Positions 1-7,870 of a stretch of 21,903 nucleotides of DNA are shown one piece after another; position 1 is the first letter of the stretch; each line of letters starts with the position of its first letter. Below the pieces are notes generated by a model. It did not search any database, was not told where the DNA came from, and was given only the letters and a program-made list of their open reading frames with translations. The stretch comes from Pseudomonadota bacterium (GTDB lineage Bacteria; Pseudomonadota; Gammaproteobacteria; Steroidobacterales; Steroidobacteraceae), in NCBI GenBank assembly GCA_021817875.1, contig JAKAFQ010000008.1, forward strand, positions 1 to 21,903, read 5' to 3'. The translations under genes were made by a program, and so were the position numbers.

Positions 1-590
1 GCCAGAGCGCCTTCGCTGTCGGCCTCCTGCCATTGCGAGAGCGCGGCGCGCAGCCACACGCCGTCGATCATGGCCGCGATCATCGAGGCGAGACTGTGCG
101 CCTCCTCGAGCGGCAGCAGTCGCGCGAGGGCATGGCGCAGGTTGGACAGCATGCGGCGCTGGTAGGCGGTCTGCACGCGCATCAGGCCAGGCTCCTGCGC
201 CACCTGACCCCAGAAGGCGAGCCAGGCGCTGCCGGTGCGCTGATCGAATTCCTCCGGCCCGAGGTTGGCATCGATGACCGCCTGCACCCGTCCCCGCGGG
301 GTGCCGGCGAGTCTCAGCCGTGCCCGTACGCGCTCGGACACGCGGCGCGCCAGGGTGCGGAACGTCGCCTCGAGCAGGGCATGCTTGTCTCCGAAATAGT
401 GCGCGACCAGTCCCGGGGAGACGTCGGCGCGCTGTGCGATCTGCGCCAGGGTGCTGCCGACGTAGCCGACCTCGGCGAGGCTGTCGATGGTGACCTCGAT
501 CAGCTGCCGGCGCCGGTGCTCTTCGGACTCTTCCCGGGCCGGCGGGCCCTTGTGTGGATCGCGCCGACGCGACGTTGAATGTTTATTCAA
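1..590 (-). CDS. betI: BetI-like TetR-family repressor of choline/betaine genes (3' end cut by window)
   Basis: TetR-type repressor resembling BetI, which in known proteobacteria represses choline uptake and choline-to-betaine oxidation genes until choline is present. The N-terminal helix-turn-helix reads RRRQLIEVTIDSLAEVGY, then TLAQIAQRADVSPGLVAHYF and GDKHALLEATFR. Further on, GSAWLAFWG, RRMLSNLRHALARLLP and MIDGVWLRAALS follow the BetI ligand-domain pattern closely. The only usable start before the HTH is a TTG at 590, because an in-frame TAG lies four codons upstream and no ATG or GTG intervenes. That gives a tail of about 26 residues before the HTH, longer than in E. coli BetI. The TTG sits inside a BetI-box-like palindrome (575-590), which suggests autoregulation. 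The gene leaves the window after about 196 codons, close to full length. In relatives betB and betA usually follow, so they may lie just outside. The family call is strong; the ligand is inferred. Confidence 0.85.
   Translation of the reverse strand, partial: MNKHSTSRRRDPHKGPPAREESEEHRRRQLIEVTIDSLAEVGYVGSTLAQIAQRADVSPGLVAHYFGDKHALLEATFRTLARRVSERVRARLRLAGTPRGRVQAVIDANLGPEEFDQRTGSAWLAFWGQVAQEPGLMRVQTAYQRRMLSNLRHALARLLPLEEAHSLASMIAAMIDGVWLRAALSQWQEADSEGAL
575..590. promoter_or_regulatory. BetI-box-like palindrome over the betI start codon
   Basis: The sequence TTGAATGTTTATTCAA has two perfect 6-bp arms around GTTT. From memory it resembles the BetI operator type, an inverted TTGAAT half-site with a 4-bp centre. 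It covers the TTG start and the first codons of betI on the minus strand, so a bound repressor would sit at the translation start. The match to BetI boxes is a recollection, not a search. Confidence 0.6.
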
Positions 591-602
591 TTTAGTGCTC
601 TA

Positions 603-612
603 GAAACGTTTC
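603..612. promoter_or_regulatory. 10-bp palindrome GAAACGTTTC upstream of betI
   Basis: A perfect 10-bp palindrome lies 13 bp upstream of the betI start on the minus strand. The same half-site, GAAACGT, makes up the spaced inverted repeat at 6567-6592 upstream of the TonB receptor gene. This raises the possibility of one regulator acting at both ends of the cluster. The function is inferred. Confidence 0.35.
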
Positions 613-641
613 ATGGCGATTGATCACGGATACCTGAGACG

Positions 642-659
642 TATTCAGTATCCTGAATA
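642..659. promoter_or_regulatory. 18-bp palindrome in the betI upstream region
   Basis: TATTCAG, a TATC centre and CTGAATA form 7-bp perfect arms. The palindrome lies in the AT-rich 591-838 gap between the MFS gene stop and the betI start, in a promoter-like position for betI. A minus-strand TTGTCA at 665-670 could serve as a -35 element, but no good -10 sits at the right distance. Confidence 0.4.
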
Positions 660-694
660 ATTATTGACAAACATATAGTTATAAAGCTATTCAG

Positions 695-740
695 TCATTG
701 AAAAGTAGCTTAAATGCTCATTCAATACGCATTTCAATGA
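695..740. repeat. 9-bp inverted repeat, AT-rich, between MFS gene and betI
   Basis: TCATTGAAA (695-703) and TTTCAATGA (732-740) are perfect inverted copies separated by 28 bp. The spacer contains ATTCAAT, resembling the half-site of the 575-590 palindrome. It could be a looped operator pair or a weak transcript stem after the MFS gene. The rest of 591-838 holds no gene I can support. Confidence 0.35.
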
Positions 741-838
741 TGCGGTGCCGGCTGTTCGCCGTCAAGTCGTGCGACGCGCTGAATGTCCCTGAGGCCCTCC
801 GGGGCCGGATGAACGGACCGCAATGGTCTCGGAGCGCG

Positions 839-2173
839 TCAGCCATCGGAGCCGCGCTCCGCGGCGGTGCAAACCGCTTCCAGGCCATGGCCGCAGGGAC
901 CGGACTCACGCCGCCAGAGCAGTGCGACCGACACGAATGCCACCAGGCTCAGCAGCCCGAAATACCACAACATCGGGTCGTAGCCCTGCGGGTGCGCGGC
1001 TCCCGCATGCGCCCGTTGCGCGAGCCAGCCCGCCGTCAGATTGCTCGCGGCGAGACACAGGTTCTGCAGCAGGTTGATCAGACCGAAGGCGGTGCCGAGC
1101 CGGCGCGGCTCGACCAGCATGGCGGTCGCCGGCCAGATCACCGCCGGCACCACGGAGAAGCTCACACCCATCAGTGCCGTGGAAATCCACAGACTCCAGT
1201 GCGTCGTGCCGAGGATCAGAAACACCAACGGCATCAGCAGCGTGCCGATCATCATCATGAGCGAGCGCCGTCCCAGCCGGTCGGCGAGCCATCCGAACAG
1301 CGGTGTGGCGAGGATCGCCGCCAGGAACACCCAGCTGTTGGCGAGTCCCGCCTGTTGCAGCGTCAGACCCTTGGCGTCCTGGAAATACTCGATCGCGAAG
1401 GTGCTCCTGAACGGGAAGAACACCGAGGCGAACAGCACGTTGAGCGCCAGGATGTACCAGTAGGACAGATCGAAACTGACGAGATCCGACCAGAGTAATC
1501 GCTCGGGCGCCGGCGCGGCGGCCAGCCCGCCCGATGCCCGGGCGCGGCGGTCGAGGAGCCGATAGAGCAGCGCCGCGCTGAAGCTCAGCGCCGTCAGCAC
1601 CGCCGCCAGCACGAGCGGCGCCCGCCAGCCGTGCCGATAGAGCGTCTGCGCCCAGTCGGGCGAGGTGTCCGCCGCATACGAGCCGATGCGCGCGAAGCTG
1701 AAGAACAACGCCATCGCAAGCGCGGTGCCGGTCCCGGCGAACCACTGTGCGAGTCCTGCGAGCAGCGCGATGAACAGCGCTTCTTCGGCGACCCCGAAGA
1801 TCAGCCGGCCGAGCGCCATCACCGCGAACGGCGAACCGACCGCGGTGAGCAGCGCACCGGCGAGGCACAGCGCCGCCGTCCAGGAGGCGACCCGTGCCGG
1901 CCCCAGACGGTCGATCAGCACCCCACCGAGCAGCGCGAGGAAGATGTTCGGCAGACTGAAGATCGCATTCAGCAGGCCGATCTGCTCCTGGCTGAAGCCT
2001 TGCTCGGCGCGCAGCAGCCCGGCGACCGGCGCAATCGCGTCGTACTCGTAGTAGCAGCCGGCAATCGCCAGGCTGAGCAGCACGAGCACGCCCCAGCGTT
2101 CTGCCGCACCCGGGCCGATGCGGGCACGTGCCGGCGTGGCCACGTTCAATGGATGCGCGCTCCCTGGCGGCAC
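839..2173 (-). CDS. MFS transporter
   Basis: A major facilitator superfamily transporter of about 444 residues, the usual length for 12 membrane helices. The first helix begins around residue 28 (WGVLVLLSLAIAGC). The conserved loop 2-3 motif appears as GGVLIDRLGPARV, and its second-half repeat between helices 8 and 9 as GWLADRLGRRS. Central residues about 205-225 form the charged cytoplasmic loop between the two six-helix halves. The start shown is a GTG at 2173, which overlaps the upstream flavoprotein gene by 28 nt. An in-frame GTG two bases after that gene's stop is an alternative and would remove ten residues. Tight coupling to the flavoprotein and TonB receptor genes suggests inner-membrane transport of the same compound or its product. 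The substrate cannot be read from sequence. It is not a BetT-type (BCCT) choline transporter. Confidence 0.9.
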   Translation of the reverse strand: MPPGSAHPLNVATPARARIGPGAAERWGVLVLLSLAIAGCYYEYDAIAPVAGLLRAEQGFSQEQIGLLNAIFSLPNIFLALLGGVLIDRLGPARVASWTAALCLAGALLTAVGSPFAVMALGRLIFGVAEEALFIALLAGLAQWFAGTGTALAMALFFSFARIGSYAADTSPDWAQTLYRHGWRAPLVLAAVLTALSFSAALLYRLLDRRARASGGLAAAPAPERLLWSDLVSFDLSYWYILALNVLFASVFFPFRSTFAIEYFQDAKGLTLQQAGLANSWVFLAAILATPLFGWLADRLGRRSLMMMIGTLLMPLVFLILGTTHWSLWISTALMGVSFSVVPAVIWPATAMLVEPRRLGTAFGLINLLQNLCLAASNLTAGWLAQRAHAGAAHPQGYDPMLWYFGLLSLVAFVSVALLWRRESGPCGHGLEAVCTAAERGSDG

Positions 2174-3513
2174 AGCTCCCGGCGCACCTTGCGCAGGTCG
2201 AGCCGGTCGAACGGCTCACCGGTGCGCAGCGAAACGGCGGCAGCGACGCCCGCGCCCTGGCCGCTCACCGTACAGCACATCATGTTGCGCACCGCGGCAT
2301 TCGAGATCCGGTCGCCGCCGATCGAACGCCCGGCGACCAGCAGATGCCCGACCTGCCTCGGCACCAGGGAGCGGTAGGGGACATGGAAGTAGCGCCCCGT
2401 GGTCGGCAGGATCAGCAGGCCGTAACCGTCGATGAACTCGGGAAAAATACCGATCGCATCCTCGAAGCGCGCCTCGCCCCGCACGTCGGCCGCGGTCAGG
2501 TTGTACAGCGCATCGATCTTGCGCGTCTCGCGCACCCCGAGCGTCATGCCGAAGTTGCGCAGCTTGGAGTGCTCGCAGCCGGGCATGAACCGCCTGAGTG
2601 CCTCGACGGCGTGGATGGCCTGCCTGCGCCCCTCGATCTCGGCGCGCGTCAGGTCGCCGGCGTCGGTACCGTCTACGCCCGGCAGGTGGATGAGGTTGAG
2701 ATAGGTGAGCTCGCCCTGATCGGAGATGCCGCCCCAGGTGCCGGCGATGGTGCTCAGGTTGGCGGGAATGACGCCGGCTTCGACCGCCCGCTTGAATGGC
2801 TTGCGCAGGAACGGCGAGAACAGGTCGTCTTCCTTGCCGCCGGTTTCAATGTGCCACTCGCCGCTGCCGGCCCAGTCCCGGTAGGTCTGCGGGTCGGCGC
2901 GGACCTGCTCGAGAAAGCGGGCCTTGTCGACCCCCGCCATCGAGAACATGACCGAGGCGGCCATCAGCTGCTCTTTCGGGGCCTTGCGCACCGGTGCGCC
3001 GGCGCGTGCGGCGAGGTCGGCATCCCCGGTCGCATCGATCACCCGCTCCGCCAGCAGCGCCTCGCGCCCGGATTTGCTTTCCGTGATGACGCCGCGCACG
3101 ACACCGTGCTCCAGTATCGGCGAGACGCACAGCCGGTGCAGCAGCGGCGTGACGCCGGCTTCCTCCACCAGCGCGTCGGCGACATATTTGAACAGTTCCG
3201 CATCCAGCGCCTGGCTCAGGGACTGCGGCTCGGGCGCGGTCGCTCCCATTGCCCGGGCGCGCTGCTCGAGCTCGATGCCGATGCCCTCGCAGTCGACCGT
3301 GCCCTCGTGCCGGTACCAGGCAAACCCTTCGACGCCGACCTGGCTGATGTTGCCGCCAAAGCAGCCGTAGCGTTCGAGCAGCGTGGTGCGCGCCCCGGCG
3401 CGCGCGGCCGCGAGCGCCGCAGACAACCCGCCGGGGCCGCTGCCGACGACGAGCACCTCGGTCTCATGCACCACATCCACCGAGCGCGCCGGCTCGGGAA
3501 TTTTCCTGCTCAT
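2146..3513 (-). CDS. FAD-dependent oxidoreductase (FAD_oxidored family)
   Basis: A soluble flavoprotein of 455 residues with no signal peptide, so probably cytoplasmic. The N-terminal Rossmann dinucleotide motif GSGPGG occupies residues 24-29, and the second strand ends at an acidic residue in LLER (Glu47), as expected for binding the FAD ribose. Next comes YGCFGGN (49-55) with a cysteine next to the flavin-binding glycines, a pattern of the FAD_oxidored (PF12831) group. ERVIDATGDADLAARAG and HLLVAGRSIGGDRISNAAVRNM are the internal and C-terminal FAD-binding segments. I chose ATG 3513 because GGAGG lies nine bases upstream; a longer in-frame start at 3549 has no such support. It lies 95 bp after the TonB receptor gene and overlaps the MFS gene, so it probably belongs to one operon. 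The substrate is unknown; an imported quaternary amine is only a contextual guess. Confidence 0.88.
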   Translation of the reverse strand: MSRKIPEPARSVDVVHETEVLVVGSGPGGLSAALAAARAGARTTLLERYGCFGGNISQVGVEGFAWYRHEGTVDCEGIGIELEQRARAMGATAPEPQSLSQALDAELFKYVADALVEEAGVTPLLHRLCVSPILEHGVVRGVITESKSGREALLAERVIDATGDADLAARAGAPVRKAPKEQLMAASVMFSMAGVDKARFLEQVRADPQTYRDWAGSGEWHIETGGKEDDLFSPFLRKPFKRAVEAGVIPANLSTIAGTWGGISDQGELTYLNLIHLPGVDGTDAGDLTRAEIEGRRQAIHAVEALRRFMPGCEHSKLRNFGMTLGVRETRKIDALYNLTAADVRGEARFEDAIGIFPEFIDGYGLLILPTTGRYFHVPYRSLVPRQVGHLLVAGRSIGGDRISNAAVRNMMCCTVSGQGAGVAAAVSLRTGEPFDRLDLRKVRRELCRQGARIH

Positions 3514-3608
3514 GGCATGCAGCCTCCGTCGGGCGTCCGGCCCCGTCAAGCGGCTGTCGCCGCTGCGCCCGGCCGCGCCGGGATCACACCCGCGGCGTCA
3601 GGTCGAGC

Positions 3609-6341
3609 TCAGAAGTCGTAACCCCACTCCAGACCCAGCACCCGCGGCCGCAGCGGAGTCTGGGCCACGATGAACTGGTCGGTACTGATGAAGGTGCTGG
3701 CGTGGGAATTGGCGAGATTGTCCCCGTACAGGTGTACGTACCACTTGCCCTTCGACACGCCCAAGGATGCCTCGTACGTCGTGTAGGAGGGGTTTTCGAA
3801 GCGCAGGCGCGCGGTGCTGATGGCGCCGGCCTCGGAGATCGTCGGGTTGGCGCCGGCCTGCGTGAACGAGTGATCGGTGTGTGTGGCGCCGAACTCGATG
3901 GACGGGAAGTAACCGTCGAGCGGCCGGAACTGGTAGCGCACCCGCAGGTTGAACTCCATCGGTGGGGAATCGGCGGTCGGCGAGCCGATCGGGCCGAAGG
4001 GGTTGGTGATCGGCGCACAGTTCGTACCGGCGCTCGAGCACAGCTCGGTGATCGGCTTGCCGTAGTTGACGCTCGCCGGATTGTTGTCGATCAGCGCCGG
4101 AGAATTGATCTGTCGGCTGCGGTTCCACGAGGCCGCGCCCTGCAGGGTCAGCCCGGGGGCGAGCCGCGCGATGAACGAGGTTTCGATGCCCTTGACCACG
4201 AAATTCTGGCCATTGGTGTCGTAGAAAATGTTGCCCACCAGGCCCGGATCGAAGAACTCCACCTGCACGTCGTTCCAGTTTTCACGATAGATGGCGCCGT
4301 CCCACTCCAGGTGGTGGTCGAGCAGCACCGTCTTCCAGCCGAACTCGTTGTTGGTCAGAGTGTCCGGGTGATAGGCCTTCGGCACCGCGTACTGATCCAC
4401 CCCGTCGGGACCCGGAGCGTGCAGCGCGCCGCCGTTCTGGTTGAAGCCGCCCGGCCGGTAACCCTGCGAAAAGGTGTAGTACACCATGATGCTGCGGGTG
4501 ACGTGCCAGGTGAGGTTGGCGCGGCTGCGCCAGCCGCTCTCGGTGTCGCGCAGATGCTGCGCGTTTAGATTGTATGAATAGCTGGGGTTGGCGCAACCGC
4601 CGGGCGGCGTGCCGGCCTCGAAGCAGCCGAAGCTGCTGGTGACGCTGCCGACCGAGGAGTTGTCGAAACGGAAGTGGCGCGTGCCGAGCGTGAGCGTGAG
4701 CACGTGCGGAATCAGGTCGTAGTCGGCGGACACGTAAAACGCCAGCTGTCTGGCCTCGCGCATGGTGTCCTGGTAGAACGAGCTGTTCGGAGTCTGCAGT
4801 CCGGGGTTCTGCACAGTGGTGCCGGGCATCGTGCCGATGGTGGCGAAGCAGCCGGAATTTCCGGGGCTGCCCGCCGGCGCATTGCTCGTGCAGCTCGGCA
4901 CGGTCCGATAGCGCCAGTCCGTCTGGTCCCAGAGCTTCAGGTCATCGGCATACACGCCGATGATGCCGCGCGCTCGCCAGGAGCCCGGCGTGCTCAGCCG
5001 GAACTCGTTCTGCAGGTGTGTGTTGCGCTCCATGGAGTGCCAGGTGGCGCTCGGGGAGAAGCAGGTCGACTTCAGGCTGGTGTCATAGCCGGTGCCGGGA
5101 CCGTAGCACTGGTAGTAGTCGGCGTACACGCCGCGCGCGTAGTTGGTGTAGTCGCCCACCTGGTCGACGTTCCGGTCCAGGTAGCCGCCGGTGTAGACCG
5201 CGCGCAGCGGTCCGAGCCTGCCGTGCACGGTCCAGGCGGTGTCCTCGAAGCGGTCTTTGTTATGGGCATTGTTGAACAGCGTCACCTCGAGAGGCGCAAG
5301 CGGCCGGCCGTCCGAGGCATTCGGCTGGTCGTAGAACACCCCCTGGGAGTCCATGTTCTGGTAGGACTGCGTGATGAGCGCGTCCCAGTCGTCGTTGAAG
5401 CGGTACAGCGCCTCGACGCGTATTCCCTGGTAGGTGACCGGGTTGATGGCGCGGCCGGCGATCGCGTTGTTGTTGATCGACGGACTGCCCGGCGGGACGC
5501 ACCAGCCGTTGTTCACGCCGCCGTCCGGGCAGCGGCCGTTGACGGCCGGGTAATTGGCGTAGTGGATGCCGATGTCGGTGTCCCGGCGGGTGAAGGTCGC
5601 CGGCACGTTGTTGATGTAGCCGCCGCGGCGATCGTCGTAGATCACCGCGCGCACCGCCATCCTGCCGCGGATCAGCGGCAGATTGATGACGGCCGAGAGG
5701 TTGGTGTTCGGATCGCCGTGGGCGGTGATGCCGTAACCGGCCTTGACGTTGCCCTCGGTCACATCGAGCTTCGGTTTGTTGGTGATGTAACGGATGACGC
5801 CGGCCTCGGCGCCGGCGCCGAACAGGGTGCCCTGCGGACCTTCGAGCACCTCGATGCGGTTGAGGTCGGCGGCGTAGATGTCGAGATTGCGGCCCGGAAG
5901 CTGCGCCGACTGGTTGTCGAGATAGATGGCGACATTCGGCCACAGTCCGGTCGAGCCGCTGCCCTGGCTCGCCTGCGAGCCCGCCGACAGACCGCGCATG
6001 AACACTTCGCTCTGGCCGGGGCCGTTGTTCGCGACGGTGACGTTCGGCAGAAACTTGATGTAGTCGTCGAACGTCGATATGTTGAGCTGCGACAGCGTGC
6101 GCGAGGTGAGCGCCTGCATGGTGATCGGCACGTCCTGGATGTTCTGCCTGCGGCGCTGGGCGGTGACCACGATCTCCGAGAGCGCGCCGCGGCGGGCGCC
6201 GGAACCGGCAGGCGCGGTGGCGGTGGCGGACCCGGCGGGCGAGGTCGGTGCCGCGGCCTGTGGCGCCGGGGTGGCGGCGAATGCACCGAGGGGGGCGCCG
6301 CTCAGTATGGCGGCCACCGCGTAAGACACCTTCGATTTCAT
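3609..6341 (-). CDS. TonB-dependent outer-membrane receptor with five Cys-paired loops
   Basis: A 910-residue TonB-dependent receptor importing an unknown ligand across the outer membrane using TonB energy. Residues 1-22 are a signal peptide ending GAFA, followed by an Ala/Pro/Ser-rich stretch (23-51) and the TonB box EIVVTAQRR (56-64). The plug domain runs to about residue 190 and includes FMRGLSAG and NRIEVLEGPQGTLFGAGAEAG. The barrel fills the rest and ends in Phe910, the usual outer-membrane insertion signal. GGAGG-type SD sequence lies nine bases before ATG 6341. The mature protein has exactly ten cysteines, in five close pairs: 271/281, 412/427, 484/498, 573/583 and 768/775. They lie in segments that look like surface loops. 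The gene is first in a probable operon with the flavoprotein and MFS genes, downstream of two AraC-type regulator genes. The ligand is not predictable from sequence. Confidence 0.95.
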   Translation of the reverse strand: MKSKVSYAVAAILSGAPLGAFAATPAPQAAAPTSPAGSATATAPAGSGARRGALSEIVVTAQRRRQNIQDVPITMQALTSRTLSQLNISTFDDYIKFLPNVTVANNGPGQSEVFMRGLSAGSQASQGSGSTGLWPNVAIYLDNQSAQLPGRNLDIYAADLNRIEVLEGPQGTLFGAGAEAGVIRYITNKPKLDVTEGNVKAGYGITAHGDPNTNLSAVINLPLIRGRMAVRAVIYDDRRGGYINNVPATFTRRDTDIGIHYANYPAVNGRCPDGGVNNGWCVPPGSPSINNNAIAGRAINPVTYQGIRVEALYRFNDDWDALITQSYQNMDSQGVFYDQPNASDGRPLAPLEVTLFNNAHNKDRFEDTAWTVHGRLGPLRAVYTGGYLDRNVDQVGDYTNYARGVYADYYQCYGPGTGYDTSLKSTCFSPSATWHSMERNTHLQNEFRLSTPGSWRARGIIGVYADDLKLWDQTDWRYRTVPSCTSNAPAGSPGNSGCFATIGTMPGTTVQNPGLQTPNSSFYQDTMREARQLAFYVSADYDLIPHVLTLTLGTRHFRFDNSSVGSVTSSFGCFEAGTPPGGCANPSYSYNLNAQHLRDTESGWRSRANLTWHVTRSIMVYYTFSQGYRPGGFNQNGGALHAPGPDGVDQYAVPKAYHPDTLTNNEFGWKTVLLDHHLEWDGAIYRENWNDVQVEFFDPGLVGNIFYDTNGQNFVVKGIETSFIARLAPGLTLQGAASWNRSRQINSPALIDNNPASVNYGKPITELCSSAGTNCAPITNPFGPIGSPTADSPPMEFNLRVRYQFRPLDGYFPSIEFGATHTDHSFTQAGANPTISEAGAISTARLRFENPSYTTYEASLGVSKGKWYVHLYGDNLANSHASTFISTDQFIVAQTPLRPRVLGLEWGYDF

Positions 6342-6658
6342 CGAGCGAACCCTCCCCGGATTTATTTATGATTCCGGCGCCGCCGCAGCGCTGCGCGGGC
6401 CGCCGGTCAGCGCCGCTGGCGCGGCAATGCCGGTAGCGGGGCGATTACAGCCGACACCGGCGCGGCGGGATTGAACGGATGCGTCAACTCGATGTTACGC
6501 AATCGTCCTCGGGCCGGGCGCGGGCAACGATGGCGTGGGCGGCTGTTGGGTCATGGGCCGCCGATCAGACGTTTCAGGGCGTGGAAACGTCTCCTGCACC
6601 AGATGGGTGCGGGCCGGACGCCGGATGCAGGGTGCCGACGGTGGAGGGTTGCGCCGCG
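6342..6658. promoter_or_regulatory. Upstream region of the TonB receptor gene
   Basis: This 317-bp gap lies between the stop of the second AraC-type regulator gene and the start of the TonB receptor gene, both on the minus strand. I see no coding sequence in it. It contains the receptor gene's ribosome site (6351-6357) and the spaced inverted repeat at 6567-6592. No convincing -35/-10 pair stands out. Confidence 0.5.
6567..6592. promoter_or_regulatory. Spaced inverted repeat, candidate operator of the TonB receptor operon
   Basis: AGACGTTTC (6567-6575) and GAAACGTCT (6584-6592) are perfect 9-bp inverted arms with an 8-bp spacer. No T-tract follows on either side, so a terminator is less likely than a protein-binding site. 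It sits about 225 bp upstream of the TonB receptor start. The half-site GAAACGT recurs in the palindrome at 603-612 upstream of betI. Confidence 0.45.
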
Positions 6659-7708
6659 TTATTCGTAGACCCGTGCGTGGGCAACGTCGGCACTGCCGGC
6701 CGGGTGCGGCTGCAGCCGGTGGCGTGAGGGAGAAAAGCCGTAGACGTCCTTGAACTGCCGGGAGAAATGCGCGCAGTCCGCGAAGCCCGCCTCGATGGCG
6801 ATCTCGGTCACGGAGCGGTCGGTGTTCTCGATCAGCCAGTTGGCGTAGCGCATGCGCAGCTGGCGATACAACGAGGCCGGTCCCAGGCCGAGCTGCTCGC
6901 GGCACAGCCGCTCGAGCTGTCGCACCGAGACGCCGAGCTCGGCGGCGATGGCGCCGATGGCGATCGGGCGCGTCAGGTTCTGCTCCATCAGCAGCAGCGC
7001 GCGCCGCACCCGCGGCTCGTTGACGCTTTCGGACATCGGCGGATGCGGCTGTGCGTCGTTGCCCTGGCGCGGGCCGTCGAACAGCAGCACCTGACTCGCC
7101 TTGTAGGCGGTGCCGCGGCCGAGGTGGCGTTCGATCAGGTGCGAGGCGAGGGCCGCGGCTCCGGCGCCGCCGGCGCAGGTGATGCGGGGTCCGTCGGCGA
7201 GAAAGATCCGGTCGGCCACCACCTCCTGATCGGGAAAGGCCTCGCGAAAGTCCTGGTAGTGATACCAGCTGACGCAGGAGCGGCGGCCCTTCATCAGTCC
7301 CGCGCGGCACAGCACGAAGCTGCCGGTGCAGATGCCGATCAGCGCCAGGCCGCCTGCGCCGATCTGCCGCAGGTAGCGCAGGGTGAGCTCGTCGACCTGC
7401 GGACCGGCGTGCAGGATGCCCCCGACCACGACCACGTAATCGAGCGTGTCGGCCGGCAACAGAGGACTGGTGGGCTGCAGTGCCACCCCGCAGCTGGCAC
7501 TGATCGGCTCATGGCGTGCCGACATGATGGACCATTGCACGCGCACCGGCCGGCTGCGATCGCCTTCGTCGGCTGCAAGACGCAGGTGATCGACGAAAAC
7601 AGCAAAGGCGGACAAGGTGAAATGCTCGGCGAGAATGATGCCGACACGCAGTGATGGGCGCTGCAGCCGATCCGCAAAGGCCTTACGAGGTCCGCATGAC
7701 TGCAGCAT
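6659..7708 (-). CDS. GATase1-like/AraC-family transcriptional regulator
   Basis: A 349-residue regulator of the GATase1-AraC class, the group that includes GbdR, CdhR and ArgR-type activators in pseudomonads. Residues about 20-190 form a DJ-1/PfpI-like ligand domain with the elbow motif GICTGSFVLCRAGLM, its cysteine at residue 127. Residues about 230-335 form the DNA-binding domain with two helix-turn-helix units, AAELGVSVRQLERLCREQLG and TEIAIEAGFADCAHFSRQFK. ATG 7708 is favoured: upstream GAGTG has suitable spacing. The longer frame would start at TTG 7723 and add five residues. The gene follows gbdR across a 160-bp AT-rich gap with a perfect 16-bp palindrome. It directly precedes the TonB receptor gene, making it a good candidate for that operon's activator. 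The effector is inferred to be an amine or amino acid. Confidence 0.88.
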   Translation of the reverse strand: MLQSCGPRKAFADRLQRPSLRVGIILAEHFTLSAFAVFVDHLRLAADEGDRSRPVRVQWSIMSARHEPISASCGVALQPTSPLLPADTLDYVVVVGGILHAGPQVDELTLRYLRQIGAGGLALIGICTGSFVLCRAGLMKGRRSCVSWYHYQDFREAFPDQEVVADRIFLADGPRITCAGGAGAAALASHLIERHLGRGTAYKASQVLLFDGPRQGNDAQPHPPMSESVNEPRVRRALLLMEQNLTRPIAIGAIAAELGVSVRQLERLCREQLGLGPASLYRQLRMRYANWLIENTDRSVTEIAIEAGFADCAHFSRQFKDVYGFSPSRHRLQPHPAGSADVAHARVYE

Positions 7709-7800
7709 TGAATGGTCACTCAAAGTGCTTGGGCATCACGCATACGTATATTCCACTAATGACACGCCGTCATGCAAGACTTCTTTTAAAGTTTTTAAAT

Positions 7801-7816
7801 ATTGTTTATAAACAAT
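7801..7816. promoter_or_regulatory. Perfect 16-bp palindrome between the two AraC-type genes
   Basis: ATTGTTTATAAACAAT is a perfect palindrome in an AT-rich island (about 7724-7870) within otherwise G+C-rich DNA. It lies about 95 bp upstream of the ATG at 7708 and so is placed to control the second AraC-type regulator. TGACACGCCGTCA (7760-7772) and ATACGTAT nearby add further dyad symmetry. No T-run terminator is clear. Confidence 0.45.
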
Positions 7817-7870
7817 GGCTTAATTGAAAATTGAATTTCTGTCGAGTCGCCTGGATTATTGAATGAATAT

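Noticed and set aside
698..1498. 266-codon plus-strand frame
   Set aside because: Antisense to the MFS gene; Arg/Gln-rich with no domain, a by-product of high G+C.
2128..3621. 497-codon plus-strand frame
   Set aside because: Antisense to the clear FAD oxidoreductase, which has motifs and a good ribosome site; the plus frame has none.
4674..6371. 565-codon plus-strand frame
   Set aside because: Antisense to the TonB receptor; Val/Arg/Ala-rich and without recognisable motifs.
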